Positions 33,030 through 46,183 are shown, counted from the stretch's first letter. The stretch: 64,000 nucleotides of DNA from Ixodes scapularis (GCF_016920785.2 NW_024609837.1:27641033-27705032), one strand, 5' to 3'. Notes: generated by a model not told the origin, from the letters alone. A program made the numbers and translations.

Positions 33030-34025
33030 CCCGAGTACAAAACAACTGAGTCGTATTTATTAATTGAAACGAATGAGTTAAGAAAACCATGCAATTAACC
33101 TGAAGACGAACCTTCGCCCTACGTTTACAAGTAGTCTAAGGATGAGATGATTATGGACATAACCGATGAACAGCTTAAGCTTTTCACGATTTGAGCCAGT
33201 GTTCCAAATGTATTGAATCTTCTCTCAAAATTGTTCATACCAGTGAACGCTTTGAAAAGGTAACGCGTAAGATACTTGCGATTGAAACTCTTTTTAATAA
33301 TTCTGTTGAACGTGGAAGGGTTATGATGAAATTGAAATAACTTGTATGGTTTGTTCAACCTTTGTTTTGTTTGTAATAGCCTAATAATAAGTTTTTTTTT
33401 TTCTTCTGGTAATATTTTTATTATGACCTTTGTCAGACAATTTTTGGTATTGTAGAATCGAATCTGCTCCTTACGCAACATTTGTGTGTGTGCATTTGTG
33501 TTTATGTTTCTTTACAGAATACACGTGTTTCTTTTAACCGTTTACATGACCTTATCTAAGGTAGCAGTAGTTTCGAAATAAAGCATTGCCCGTTAAGGCA
33601 AAACGGCAGTACAAAAAACTGGCAATAGTGTAGACACAAGTGGACTAGCCTGTTATTCTCGGGGAGCCGGCCTTTGCAGTCTGCGGTTCAATGTATAGTT
33701 GAAAGAAGGAAATTATTACGCTCGTGTCCACTTTCTTACGAAATCTTAAGACTCATAATTCTAAAAGTTTTAACGAACTTCATTCCCAGGAAGTGAACAG
33801 GATCATATTTTCTTCAGTTCCATTGGAACCTTATTTTGCCTTGCATAATTTATTTGGGCACTGATACTGTAAGTACTATATTAAGATGCTTTTTCTCCTC
33901 TACCTGGTCATATAAAAGGAATACCCCTTTGTACGTTTTTTTGTTTCCAAATACTCGCTGTTTCCGTATGCCTGTTGTTTGGAAATAGTTTTGCGTTGTT
34001 CTTTTCATATGCTTGTTTTTTTAAA
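33030..34025. other. Intergenic; nothing recognised
   Basis: A 118-codon minus-strand frame (33125-33481) is lysine/arginine rich with no known motif. Confidence 0.4.
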
Positions 34026-34026
34026 T

Positions 34027-34345
34027 ACCGTATTTTCCGGGCTATAGTCCGCATTCGGTGTGTAGTCCGCAGGGCCCCCCCCCCCCCCCCCCCCCCCAAT
34101 TTAGGCCGAAAAAAACGGACACATTTTTTGTTTAGATAATCTGCACCCAGTGCATAGTCCGCACGCCGTGTATAGTCTTCACCTGGTACTTGGTCGACAC
34201 GACATGTATAATACAAAGAAGCTTGTATTGTACACAAATCATCATTAACATACCCTTTCATTCACAAAATCCGTCACGTCTCGTCATAATGAACGATCTT
34301 GAAAAACAAAATTCCTGTATAGTTCGCACGCGTAAATATCCCGCG
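34027..34345. repeat. Repeat of TATAGTCCGCA words
   Basis: Starts ACCGTATTTTCCGGGCTATA. GTCCGCA follows TATA, TGTA or CATA at least three times, with weaker GTCTTCA and GTTCGCA forms further on. It contains a C-run (about 34073-34097). Probably one dispersed element; its right edge is unclear. Confidence 0.5.
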
Positions 34346-34349
34346 CAGC

Positions 34350-37300
34350 TAAAAATTTCAAATTTTAAACCCCGGAAAGTATGGTACTTGCAGTTTTCAT
34401 ATGCTTACTGTTTTGTTTCGTTCTCTCAACTCCACTTCAAAACGTATGATGCTACCAAAGTACTCTACTGCCGTTATGCCAGCGACATGCTTCAATCTGT
34501 TTGGCCTCTCAGTATGGGATAACTTCGGTGACGCTGACCATCGCCACAGGTATGGCCAGATACACCAAAGAAACGTTGGATGAAACCGATCACGTATCTC
34601 CAAAATTAGGACATTCGTCTTTTCAACAGATGAATATAAATTTTGAGACAAGCAGACTCATATTTCTCATAATTACGAAAAAAAGCTCGGAAAGACACTC
34701 AGGACTGTGTAGGAATGCGAAAGGACATTCCTACACGCAGCACGCCACGTCTTCCTTTTCCACACGGCGCTCCGGCGGTGACATCAGGCCCCCCACTGTG
34801 CAGGCGCGGCGCCCACCGCCGCCTCCACGGCTTCAGTGACGAAGCATCACATATGACGCGTCGCAGCCAATGGGAATTTAAGGCTCGTTTTACTGCTACA
34901 GACAACACCGGCTTCGCTCCATAGGGCAATTACCGCTTTTGCATTAAAAAGATTTTTGATACCATTAATTGTTGTGGTTTAGGGCTTGCTAGGATTTGTC
35001 TTCTTCATGCGCCGGCGCCCTGCAGAGTCATCTCGTGCGTGTCGGCAGCCTTAGACATAATTCTTGCGACGCTGGCGTAGACGCCAGCTTTCGACGGCAT
35101 TCTCTGAAGCTGTAGAAAGTCGCTGATTCTTATGGTGGAATGTTTAGGCGACTACTCAGTTTCATACTTAGTGTATACAACGTTGTCGAAGTCGCTGTCG
35201 CGAGCGTGTGGTGTGGTCTTGCGGTTCATATGCAGATGCTCACGCGCAAATCAGACTCTATAGCTGAAGCCACACGTTCGCGCAAGCAGCTTTGATGGCA
35301 TTGTACAATAAGTATGAAACGGAAATACGGCGAGCAAGCTCCTTTGCTACTTTCGTAGGTGCTTATAACGGCAGAGCCGCGCTCTGATTTGAAGGATATC
35401 AAGGGTAGCCACGAAGGCTTGAACTTTTCAACGCCGAGCTATGATTGGAAGATAATAGTGGGGAGACAAAAAGCTATAATCGATGTTCATGTACTAGTTG
35501 CGCAGGGGTTACTGTGGCGTGCGCGCCAAGCATCCAGCTCACGGCGTTGTCTGCGAGTTGTAGCAGTGAGAACAGGCGTGATCCATAAAAGGTGAACACG
35601 CGAATGTCGACTGCTTTGTGCACCGTCATGGAACACCGACTGTTGCAGCTTCTGCGCCTTGCCACGTTTGGCTCTCAAAACGCACACACACCGCATCGGC
35701 AACCGCTTCATGACGCTGCCAGTAAGGTGTAGTTGATTGTCGCGGGCCACCTTCATGTAGATCGCGACTGTCTTGACTGTACGTTGTTGGGTCGACTAAT
35801 AACTAACATACGAGTTACCACGAACGAACTCACAGCCAAGTTGTGTGCTTTCCACGAAACGAAAATTCTAAAATTTACTCGATTTATATACTTGAAATGG
35901 AGAGAATAATATACATAATCGAAGCATCATAAAACACGAGGACTTCACAATATTTAAATACTCGATTTCCGTGCAGAAACTTGCTCGCATTACGCGTTGC
36001 TTTATCAGTGTTGTCATGTGATATGGTCCATCCGAGTAACCCAGAATCCATGCATACGATAATTATTTGGAACACAGCCGTAATCTGCTGGGGAGGAGCT
36101 TGGACCACAAGTGGTCAATCCCTCTCGCTTTCGTTTTCCTGATGAAGGGGGAGACGCCTTTAGGGCAACTTGCTTGCCGTATAGTTTACATGATGGTCTC
36201 CCTATGCAATCCTACTGGTTTTTTCTCGAGACAACAGCGCTCCTCTGCTGGTTCAGCTTTTCCCTAGAGAAGTCTTTCGCATACCGTGATAACGTGACAA
36301 AAACGTTCCAGCTCAAAAACATCTGCTTTGGGCGGTCATAGCTTGCCTCTAGGCCGAACATATTATTTTGCGGCACGGTTTATTCCAAGAAACACGTAAA
36401 AAATATTATTTTTATTTTTTATATTAAAATTTACATTGTTTATACATATATTTTTAGACTTGGTATAGGTGTAAAGGGCGTGAGAAAACGAAGATGTTCC
36501 GAATATCAAATGTATTGCTAAAAAAAAGTTTACCTTGAGGTAATGTATTTTTGTGCATCGACCACTGTAATATAATTTTCGATCAGATAACACACTGAGG
36601 TATTTCATCACTATAGTATTTCGTTTAATTAAGGTATGCTTCGCACCATGAGATAGTTTAAATTATTTTTATGCTTTATTAAACCGCGCTGCGCGTTTAT
36701 GATTTTTCTAAATATATATTTTTGAAACGCACCCAGAAAAAAGTTTCTGGAGCGTATTTTCTTCCGAGCCTTAAATGAGCAGTTGTGTTCGTTTTTTTTT
36801 ATTAGTCCCCGACTGGCACCATTTTATGAGAATGTGGTTATTTCTGGATTTTACGCTTTGCTAAAATGTAGTTCCATTTAACAATCTTGCGTAAGATTCT
36901 GATTGAAAAAAAACAACTCATTTTCTGAACACTTTAAGCATTACCGGTTCGCACATATGAAACCATAAAGCATCTTTTATTCATCTATACCAAAAAGTCA
37001 TAAAATATATCCAGAAGCAACAATACTAGAAATGAGACACATCAAAACGGGTAGATTCCTATTACGAAACAATAGCACAAATGAATTATCTCGAAAATAT
37101 AACAGTAATAAACAAACATCCTAAATCATACCAAAAAGTTACGCAAGGATTTCAGCGATTCCTGAACGATGAATTATAACCTATTAAGACGGTATTGGCT
37201 ATGGACCATTGGTCCAACACAAATATCACTCGAAAATATCCTAGTAGGTTCAAAAGTTTACATCATCCGCACCGCGCATCCACCAGTCGATATTTTCTGT

Positions 37301-37750
37301 TGCACTTCGCTCTCGGTATTTTAACACAATTCTGCTAAAAGCAATAAAAAAAAGAGAAAACTTTACGAAAGTACATGACCAATCTTCGACCTCTGTGTGC
37401 TATTTAATGAACCTTGATCTCTGATTTTCAATTCCATACAGCAAAAGTTTGCAGGAAGCTGATATAAAAATTGTCAATAGCGTTCTGAACTACACTCTGG
37501 GGGAACAGTATATCGAGGAAGGAGATTCGTAAGTCTTGGCAAACTTCCCCTTTACGCATCAAAGGTATACATTTTGAACATGACGCTATTTCAAGGACGT
37601 AATAATTTTGTTTCCTTACATTACATCTCAACACACTAAAAATAATTTATAGCGGAGAAGCGCGCTGCAAAATGCACCCACCTCATCAGGAACAGATTCA
37701 GCTATAAATTTTCAACTTCAGGTGTACCCAAAGAATCAATTATGGGTCCT
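34350..37750. other. Intergenic; no supported gene
   Basis: Holds a small hairpin GTGTAGGAATG / CATTCCTACAC (34707-34735) and a TTTAAGGCTCGTTTTACTGC word near 34878 that resembles the 17983 TIR. 35340-35480 carries a weak relative of the MITE at 46508. The remainder is A/T rich. Confidence 0.4.
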
Positions 37751-37753
37751 CTT

Positions 37754-38030
37754 TTAGAGCGCAGCTCTTAGGCGCCCGTTTCCGGCTTGAGCGGCGTCGG
37801 CGTCGCAGTCGGCGTTACCGCAAGGTCACGTGACCCCCCCCCCCTCCCCCGAGGTCACATGACCCCCCTCCTTCCCGAGGTCACGTGACCTCCCCTGACC
37901 CCCCCCTCTCCGAAGTCACGCGACCCCCCTCCCTGAGGTCACGTGACCCCCCCCCCCCCCCCCCTCAGTACCCTTCCCTCCTCCTCCTCAAGAGCTGCGC
38001 TCTAATTCTGCGTTACAGGGAGTTGTAAAC
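37754..38030. mobile_element. MITE-like E-box element, copy 3 (both ends present)
   Basis: TTAGAGCGCAGCTCTT (37754-37769) and AAGAGCTGCGCTCTAA (37990-38005) are exact 16-bp inverted ends. Inside are GGCTTGAGCGGCGTCGG and GGTCACGTGACC-type words separated by C-runs. The flank AATTCTGCGTTACAGGG is shared with the other copies, so the repeat extends at least 25 bp past the right TIR. Confidence 0.8.
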
Positions 38031-38069
38031 GGCTTTCACTTTTTGTTTTTGATTTTTATAAATAATATA

Positions 38070-39040
38070 GCATGCTGAGCCGCTTCTCTTTGCTGATGAC
38101 ATTAAGCTGTTTAAATATGATAATTTTCTTATCGACTGTTATAGCACATTGCATGTGTCACGCATTTCAGGGTGGTGTGAACATAATCACTTGCTGATTA
38201 ATCCTGACGCCATGCTATCTTAGATTTTAATATCATCTTGGTGGAAAACCGATAGAATGAGTGTTTATTCCTTGAAGGATCCTGGCGTGTTCATTGATTG
38301 TGCTTTAACTTTCAGAAATCATGTCTGGTTTGTAGTGTGCAGTGCAATGCAAGTGTTAGGAATTATATGACGTTTGACGCAGCATTTTAAAAAAGCCACA
38401 TTGCTCGATACAACGTTTTAATTTTTAGTTATTTTAAGGCTTGAATTCGAGTCTAAAATTTAAAATAAATTATCGCTGACTCATGTTTTAGCTATTGAAC
38501 ATATGCAGGAAAGACGTATTCATATTGTTTACAACATATGAATTGAACGACGCGTTTATTATAATTAAAAATATTTACTAACACGATCTTCGTCGAAGCT
38601 TTAATCGAGCGAAACTCTCCGCGATTTAGAACTTTTGCACCGGATTGGGAATGGTGTAGTTGATGCTATTCACCTCCTTAACAGAGTTAATTTCGACGTT
38701 CTTTTCGGTCCTACGAGGTATTTAATTTGTGTTGATGTTTGTTCGTCATATCTACCCACCACTCTCTCGTACGTAGACGCTACACATCATTGTGCCATCT
38801 CGCACTGACGTATACACTCCCAGTTCAAGGTATCACTATCACCTGCACGAGCTTGTGCTTACCTCATGTTTCTTTTTTTTTTGTATTCTGTTAGTACTTT
38901 TATTTAGTACTTGGTTTGTGTGAATATATGTAGTACTTGATTACTTTTTCTGCTTTGTGTTTGCGTTAGTGCACCCAAAAGAATTCCGTCTGGTCGTTTT
39001 GGGGCACCAGAAAAATAAACATTATCATTGTCATATCATA
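38070..39040 (+). pseudogene. LINE 3' fragment: reverse transcriptase palm to 3' end
   Basis: One frame begins AEPLLFADDIKLFKYDNF (YADD/FADD box) and runs on with ISGWCEHNHLLINP. After several stops, the thumb-like segment LLHRIGNGVVDAIHLLNRVN and a C-terminal PKRIPSGRFGAPEK follow. The order and spacing fit the last third of a non-LTR element ending near ATAAACATTATCATTGTC. Upstream coding is replaced by the MITE at 37754-38030. Stops at several points show it is dead. Confidence 0.7.
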
Positions 39041-39249
39041 ACACAAATATGAAGGCTTCATAATAATATAATTTAAATCAATACATTTTTTAATAAAAAA
39101 ACAAAGAAAAAAAAAGGGGGCAATTGTGTTTAATATTTTTCCGAAATCGCTAAACTCGCGTTCCTTGGTCGCGTCATTTGTTGTCTAATGTAGCATCTGA
39201 TTTCTCCTACAAAACAGCGTCGTTCAAGCAACTGTCTTTGTCAGGAAAG

Positions 39250-39354
39250 ATGAGAGTGTGGATATTATTTATATTCTTATGCACGGCTGTTGCTGCGACG
39301 ATAGATCCTCCATGGAAGAACCCAGTGTACGAGACAATGCAAAACATTACAAAG
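39250..39354 (+). CDS. Tick-type lipocalin, exon 1 (signal peptide)
   Basis: ATG at 39250 (AAAGATGA, purine at -3) opens 35 codons: a hydrophobic MRVWILFIFLCTAVAA signal peptide followed by TIDPPWKNPVYETMQNITK. The NP-x-Y-E...QN pattern matches the mature N-terminus of many tick salivary lipocalins. It ends in frame at AAG with the donor GTAAGG (phase 0). An upstream non-ATG extension in the same frame is ignored because the signal peptide begins at this ATG. Exons 2-4 follow on the same strand over 16 kb. Such proteins are secreted and sequester small ligands such as histamine or fatty-acid derivatives at the bite site; ligand not predictable here. Confidence 0.75.
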
Positions 39355-40073
39355 GTAAGGTCACATTGGAATGTTAAATGTAAATTGATATAACTTCCAA
39401 AGCAATGTTTAAAGGGAGACTAGTTTTACATTATCTCAGACAAGGGCTCTGGTAAAATAATAAATGAATGATTCCGCTCATTGAAATTAATTTTCATAAG
39501 CCGTACAATTAGTAAGAAAACATAACCCGTTCAATAAACGCATGAAAATAAACGTGGCGTCTATTTTAAGTCTTCACATATTTTCTTTAGAAAAGCCGCG
39601 AAAGCTACACTAATGCTGTCGGTGCAGGTGCGTTACACGGCCAGGGGGACATAATATAGGGGACTAATCGTCACAATAACTCGGATAAGTAACTATGGTT
39701 TTCTAATTCCCATTATAATTAGTGAAGATAAGCAAATGGTTAGAATTACAAACTTGCTGAGTGTCATCAAAAACCACAAATTCAATAAACTGAAAAAAAA
39801 AAAAAAACGTGAAGCGCAGAATGGGGCGCTAAGTTAACGCTCGTTCGACAGGCACAAGCCTGAATGTGCGAAAACACATCCGCGAAGTTTTTCCGTCCCT
39901 TATCATCCGCCTTTTCGTACCGCCAGCCTTGCGCCTGTTACACGAGCGGTAACTTTAGCAACGCACCGCGCTTCCCACACGCTCGAAATCTTTGATAAAA
40001 TATCGATTTAGTGTTTTCTGATTACGCTCAACAATTATTTAATTTAATTCATGCTTATTTTCACTAAATGCGA

Positions 40074-40100
40074 GGAGCATAATCGTGACGATTATGCTCC
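40074..40100. repeat. Perfect short hairpin
   Basis: GGAGCATAATCGT, G/A centre, then ACGATTATGCTCC: a 27-bp almost perfect dyad inside intron 1. Confidence 0.75.
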
Positions 40101-40700
40101 TATAATATATCCTCTGGCCGTATAATTCGTTTGCACAGTTCGCATTATCGTAGCTCTCACGGCTTTTCAAGGACAAATATGTCAATACAAGGGAAACACC
40201 CTAAGATATTATGAGAAATTGATGTGTAACTTCTACAGGATCTGATTTGTCTATTGTAGAAATTATATTATAATTTTTCATTAGGATTAATGTCCCCACT
40301 TCAATCGGTTTACAGTTATAATTAACGCTCCACCCCTCAAATTCGAGTTCTTAACATGCTGCAGTGAAAACTTGTTAGTAATGTTCTTTGTATTAAATTT
40401 AGCAAATACTGCATACACATTTAAATATCTAGGAGGGCAAATAAAACATATCCGCACTCTGGCTGTAGAATTTATTTAAATCGAAACCTTTCCGAGCCTA
40501 AGCCTGTCGTGAATAACTCCATAGGCAAACCCTTGGCTAATCTGCAAATGATTTGTCACATGATTAACTGTCACTAGTCTACCCGACAGAATCAGTTAAC
40601 GTGTGGCTCAATGTCGTCATCAGCCGTGTACGTGGACGGGCGTCCGCCTCCTTTTTTTATGGCTGACACTTACGCGTCTTTCCTCGAAATTCACTGACCC

Positions 40701-40702
<2 letters not shown>

Positions 40703-40757
<55 letters not shown>

Positions 40758-40807
40758 ACGCACACGCACACGCACACACGCACACGCACACACGCACGCA
40801 CGCACAC

Positions 40808-40857
<50 letters not shown>
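40703..40857. repeat. (CA)n microsatellite with CG interruptions
   Basis: About 155 bp of CA units, with ACGC interruptions in the middle. Frames through it are artefacts. Confidence 0.95.
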
Positions 40858-40859
<2 letters not shown>

Positions 40860-42023
40860 CCTTTACATTGTGCAAAAGTAGTTCCATAAATGTTGCCACC
40901 AGACGTACCCTCAGACCACAAAAGCAATGGCTCCCCCACTTGCGAAAATCTCAATTAGGGCAGCCATTGTTTCAAGATGCAAATGAAAGCTAGTGGTGCA
41001 TTGCTACGATAATAAAAGCGCCAGAGAACGGAACAAGAAAGGCGAGGCAGAGAAGATGTAAAACTCTGCAGTCCTAAATTTTGCAAAGCTACATTGGTCA
41101 TGATTTTAAAGCAAGGAATAAATAGTTATACACTGACATCCTCCACCACGCAAAATGAATTCCAACTAAGGACTTTTTCTTAATTCTTGGGCTTCTAACA
41201 CAGTGCGCAGCTATGAAGGTCAGTCGGAACATTAACATATCTCCTACGAAACTTTATTTGAAATCATGTTATATTGAAATGAATATTGTATTGGCTAACA
41301 CAACAAGAGGCGTAGACTGAAATGACAGACTTGAAGAAAACTAGTTTACCGCAAAGTGGTTTGGGGAAAACTAATCCAGATTTCAGAGAGTGTAGACCGG
41401 AGCGATGAACTGTTATCGTAAACGAAATAGGCCAAGACGCTTTTTAACCGATAATACACTTTCGAAGCACAAATAAATGGACATTAATTTATTCACGTTG
41501 ATGATGTGATCCACAGTAGACGTCAGGACATAAGCGCTACCCGAGAAATAGTGAACTCTTCATATAAAGTTCTGAAACTATCTTCTTAAATATTTAGCTT
41601 AGACGGCATATCCCATTAAGATTTGTAGCCCGTCTAGACAGGCGGTAGCAGCTGCTAGGTTTCAAAAATATAGTTTTGACTTGATATCACGGAGCAATTT
41701 TAATATAGCAACTGCCATGGTATATTTTGGCCACGGGCAACAAATTCTTAAAATGAACCAAATGAAAAATATTCAACAAACCATTAAATAAATTTGTCAT
41801 CAGTTCAATAACTACCACGTTACATTCGTACCCTGGCGTCCATGGTAGTCGGTAACGTCCCGCTTAAATATAAATAATCATGAAGATTTTTCAGCCTACA
41901 AAGCACGCTCTATATCAATCGTGACCTGGTAGTTGATGATCGTTCTGCAGTTGGTACATAGATCGTACATCGGTTTAAGCCTCGGGCGCTTGAAACCAGA
42001 TTTTTAAAAAAGTGGCGTTTATA

Positions 42024-42640
42024 TAATAGATAGATAGATAGATGGGGTTTATTTGCGTGCCTGCAAACAGCCAAGTCCTGAGCAGCAGTGCATTGTCCTG
42101 TACACAGGTACATAAAAGTATGGGATAAAAACACAATCAGGCGAAAATGTCTGTTTCACCAAAAAAGGCATCGTGAGTCTGTTGCAGACGTGTCTTTGGG
42201 CAAGTGGCCCGCACATCAGGATAAAACGCATCTCTGCATTTTTATATACTCCCTGACGGTACCCGGAACCTCAACGTCATCAGCAGCTGGGCCCAGCTAA
42301 GAGAACCGTGCACAATTTGAAGCAGGAAATGCATGTCTCTTGCAATTCGTCTATCGTGCAGAGGCACTAGACTGAGGTCAGTGAGCAGGCAATGGTAATT
42401 GTAGAAACGGCGGCGGCCGATATATCGGTCGTATAAGGTTCTTATAAACTTACGCTGAACGTTTTCGAAAAGATTACTATGTAACATCGTTACAGAGTTC
42501 CAAACCACAGACGCGAACTCGAGGCGTGATCTAACCAATGCACAATACAGACATAAAAGACACTCAGAGCGACGAAATGTTTTTTGTCAGCCGCGAAATT
42601 ACACCCAGTTGGCGAAGTCCTTGACCAACATTGAAATCAA
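42024..42640 (-). pseudogene. LINE 3' end with (ATCT)n tail
   Basis: Minus-strand frames give LRQLGVISRLTKN, then ALVRSRLEFASVVWNSV, ENVQRKFIRTLYDRYIGRRR and SLVPLHDRRIARDMHFLLQI. These are typical thumb and C-terminal sequences of CR1/Jockey-like reverse transcriptases. The frame shifts near 42570 and 42240. The element ends in four ATCT units (42025-42044), a usual microsatellite tail for such elements. It is strongly 5' truncated. Confidence 0.8.
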
Positions 42641-42649
42641 ATGCATTTA

Positions 42650-44140
42650 ATAGAAATCAAATCTACTTTTATTTATATCAGGTTTATTTTATTAAAAGCA
42701 CAAACTATGTTTTTTTTTAAATTCAGGTTGTCTTATCCCAAAATTTCCTTGGAATGCGGCCGATTTTTGTTTTGTTTATTGAATATATCTTTAAAAAGGG
42801 ACATTACGTAAGAGATGAAAACAAACCTTTCTGAGGGAAATTAAAACAGCAGTAGAATTGCCAAAACGAAGACATCAATGAATAAATTATCAACCAAGTA
42901 AATCTAGGCAAAACGCGATTCAATAAATAACCAATCGAATCACTCAGACCCACCAAATCATCAACAAGATTCTACCGGACACAGGTCATAATATTCCCAA
43001 ATGACTAAGAGTCTGAAATCGTTCGGGGTTATAGATTCAGCCAAATGGGAATAGGGAGGTCATTCCACCAGGCGGCACTTTTAGGAAAAAAAGAATGGAG
43101 AAATGAAGAGTTGCGGGTAGTCTGTAGCGATAAATTTTTCAGAAGTGATTAAGACGAGCTGGGTGAGGAGACCATGGCGGAGAGAAACCTTGTAGAAAAT
43201 GCAATGTATGAGGCATTAGTAGAGTGTGCATTTTCCGGTGTTTATTAATGAGAAATATTGGCGGACGTGTTTCGCTGTTTACTTATTTTTTAAACACCTG
43301 TGTATTTCGGTTGTACGACTCGTGAGTCGTGACGAGCCTAAAAGTGGCAATTAACGGTGAAAAAAATCAGGCTGTGTAAACCCTGAGTGTACACAACGTA
43401 AATAAATGCTGTCACAACGAGAGTAATTAAGATTCATTATTTTGAATAAACTCATCTGACACAGATTTTTTTTTTTGTAGCCGCAGCATTAATTTTAGTT
43501 TTAGAATCGCCAAAAAAAAAAAAAAAGAAAAAACACGCAGCTTCATCTTATTTTTTAGTAGAGTTTTTTGTTATCGAAAGTTGAGATAACACTCATAGAA
43601 TCCTCGTTTTACTGTGGAAGTGGCAGGATTTTCAGAGCACCTTTTGTGACTGGGGTGTGGGCATAATCTATCCCTGTTAGTCCCCTCTACCTCTGTTCCT
43701 CAGGCGAAGAGATGTGTTTTCCAAGGTCAATCTTGAACCACGTTGATGTTGGCAGTTTTCGAAGAACCACAGTGACCTCTCAATGGACACTGGAAGGATG
43801 CAGAATCCACGAGATATCACGTTAAACGGACCTCAACGGGGAGGAGTTTTGAAGAAAATAGTCGTCGCTAGGGGGGGAACATCCAACGAACGGTGTTTCT
43901 TCGGTTCTGATTGGAGCAAAAATATTCAACCACCGGTGTTCTGAGGTTTTAACCGATTTTATATTGGTCGTCACCGGCGGATGCATATCGGGTTCTTTTT
44001 AAAAAAAATTAAATCCGGAGAGTGCAAGGTCGATTCACCTTACGATTGTGGCATATTGCTACCAACACAGGTACCGATAAAGTAATCAAAGGGTTGTCTC
44101 AACAGCGGCGGCGATCTCAAAGGAGACGTCAAACCCACAT
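42650..44140. other. Intron 1, no recognised element
   Basis: Mostly A/T rich; a G/C-richer block begins near 43990. No motif recognised. Confidence 0.4.
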
Positions 44141-44142
44141 CT

Positions 44143-44183
44143 CCGCGGCAATGTAGATGACGTTTAGGGCTACATTACCGCGG
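44143..44183. repeat. Hairpin CCGCGG(C/T)AATGTAG
   Basis: CCGCGGCAATGTAG pairs with CTACATTACCGCGG across a 13 bp loop (one G-T mismatch). Confidence 0.7.
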
Positions 44184-44189
44184 GTCGGT

Positions 44190-44830
44190 TCGATTAATTA
44201 CCTCCGTCGGTGCCAGTGATCGTCTACCTTGCCTCACTCTCTCGAACATAGCGGTAGAGAAGACACACGTATCAGAGTAAGGACAAAGTCCAAGAGCATT
44301 TATTAGAACACTCTTCTAAATGAACTACCATGTCCCCATCTAAAATGTCCCCCGCCCCGGCAAGGTAAGAAAAGGTCCTTACCTGCCAGACGCGGGGTTC
44401 CGGGGAGCCAAGACAGGGGAAGCATCGAAGAAGTCGCCGACACACGTCCTATCTCTTTCGCGGTCGCCGGACGAGTCCTTTTCCCGAAAGCGGGAAAACA
44501 AGAGGCGAAACCTCCTCGCCTGTCAGCAGTGATCCGCATCCGAGCGGGGGAACGGAAATCGGTCCCCCCGAGAGAGGGAGTGAGAGGAGGGCCCCCCAAG
44601 CCAGGCGGCCCTCCGCCTCACGACAGGTCGGAGCTCACGGCGAAGGAGGCCGAGTGTTCCGACCCGCGGCCGTTATCGCAGCCATCGGGGAAGGGAGATC
44701 ACAGGAATCCCCACACGATGTACCGCGATGAACGCTACGGCCGGCACGAGCCAATCCATAGTTCGTAGCATGTCTCGTAATACCGCGCTCCCCGCCTCGC
44801 TCTGCCCAACCGGAGGGACACGTGATACTT
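44190..44830. other. G/C-rich stretch, unassigned
   Basis: About 640 bp of high-G/C sequence with many C/G runs (44330-44700) within an A/T-rich intron. No domain in any frame. It could be the inside or end of an undescribed repeat. Confidence 0.35.
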
Positions 44831-44834
44831 TCCG

Positions 44835-45055
44835 AGCTATGCGGGGTGCTAGTCATCTGCTCCTTGCGCAGGAGTTTTATTGACGTCAGAACGACGCCGA
44901 GATCTGATTGGCTTTGATTGGAAGGATAGTGGGTAGACCTCAATGCTAGATGCCTTGAGGTCTACCCACTATTTGGTTTTCCACCCAGCCAATAAGAGCC
45001 CGGCGTTCGTGGTCATCGGAACCCTTGCGCAAGAAGCAGACGAACTTGCGCTCCG
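44835..45055. mobile_element. Hairpin MITE (ATAGTGGGTAGACCTCAA core), copy A
   Basis: The core arms ATAGTGGGTAGACCTCAA (44926-44943) and TTGAGGTCTACCCACTAT (44955-44972) are exact. Outer arms carry GACGCCGAGATCTGATTGGC opposite GCCAATAAGAGCCCGGCGTT, and end near TCATCTGCTCC / GCAGACGAACTTGCGC. Same family as 46508-46720. Confidence 0.8.
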
Positions 45056-45143
45056 TATGAATTGGCTCCAGTGGCTCGTAGCGTCCTTTGCGGTCCATCG
45101 TAAGGTGAAACAGAGTATAGGCTTAAGCAAGAAAATTTGCGTC

Positions 45144-45536
45144 TTGAAGGGCCTCTGAAAAAAAAAAAAGTGTTTTTATTTTTAACAGTTTGGTTGGGAC
45201 ACGCGTGTCAAAAAGAAACTCTACTAAATTTTTTTAGAGCAATATTGACGGCGAGAGATTTATTTCAAATTCTAAGCGAAAAGTCCATGACGTCACGGGT
45301 CATTCCAGAATGACCATCTCGGTCGTGAAGGCGAAGCCGCTCCACCTCTCCTCCATGCGCCCGAAATGCCGAGAGAGAGGACAAGTGGAAAAAAAGGTGA
45401 CTGCCGACTAAGTCGCGTCTCGCGCCGTCAATATTGCTCTAAAAATATTTTTTTCGCGTTAAATTATTGTTTTGTTTTACATGCGTGTCCCAACCAGACT
45501 CTTAAAATTTTTTTTTTCTTTTTAGGGGCCCTTTAA
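45144..45536. mobile_element. TIR element with GGGACACGCGTGT arms and TTAA edge
   Basis: The left arm AAGGGCCTCTGAA...GGTTGGGACACGCGTGT...AGAGCAATATTGACGGCG (45147-45255) pairs with the reversed 45415-45536. TTAA is present at the right edge (45533-45536) and TTGA at the left. Arms are about 110-120 bp with A-run length differences; the centre is about 150 bp. AAAGGGGCCCCT edges recall 12890. Confidence 0.75.
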
Positions 45537-45764
45537 GGCTTGCTCTGGAAGATCAATGCTGATTTAAAAAGTGATGCTTGAATGGCGGGAATACTCAGAA
45601 AAAATAAAACGCGTAACTCGGTTTTGAAAAGCTTCAATTTAGGTCATGAAATGTGCATATTGATGGTTTCATGAGCTCAATGCGTATTCTAGTTTATGCC
45701 CAATTAATAAGAGAAATGCAGTTCTATCAAGGTTAGAAGGAGCAAAACAAGTAATATGTTTTCA

Positions 45765-46138
45765 CTAATCCAGAGAGCGATTGCAGGATGACAACAGCAA
45801 ATGAATAAGATCTTTCCCTGATAGATGTGAATCGATATTAAGACCAATGTAATTACAGAAAAAGAAAAACGGTTCATTTAAGAAAAAATCAATAGAGCAG
45901 AAGCGTATAAAAATAGGATCTTGTTTAGTGAACGGAATATGTTTGCACTTAGACAGGTTTTGCTGGATAAGCCAATATGAGCACCACTCAGATAGTTTAG
46001 TGAGGTCGTCTTGTTGATTGATGTGATCTGTTGTGTTTGAAATTTGTCGATAAAAAACGCAATCATCCGCAAAAATATGAATGCGGAAAGAAACACATGA
46101 TGGCAGATCATTATTATACAACAAGAAAAAGACATCAA
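45765..46138 (-). pseudogene. LINE reverse-transcriptase fragment (FADD box)
   Basis: The minus strand reads NNDLPSCVSFRIHIFADDCV, FYRQISNTTDHINQQDDLTK, LSEWCSYWLIQQNLSKCKHI in one frame. The intact FADD catalytic box makes it a recognisable palm fragment. Both ends are truncated; the 5' end stops close to the SINE at 46184. Confidence 0.8.
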
Positions 46139-46183
46139 TACATTATGATAACAGCCACTTTAGATATATGTTGACATATTGTG

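Noticed and set aside
33125..33481. 118-codon basic minus-strand frame
   Set aside because: Lys/Arg/Asn/Ile-rich composition follows from A/T-rich DNA; no motif.
40603..40954. Cys/Val- and His/Thr-repeat frames
   Set aside because: Translation of the (CA)n microsatellite in different frames.
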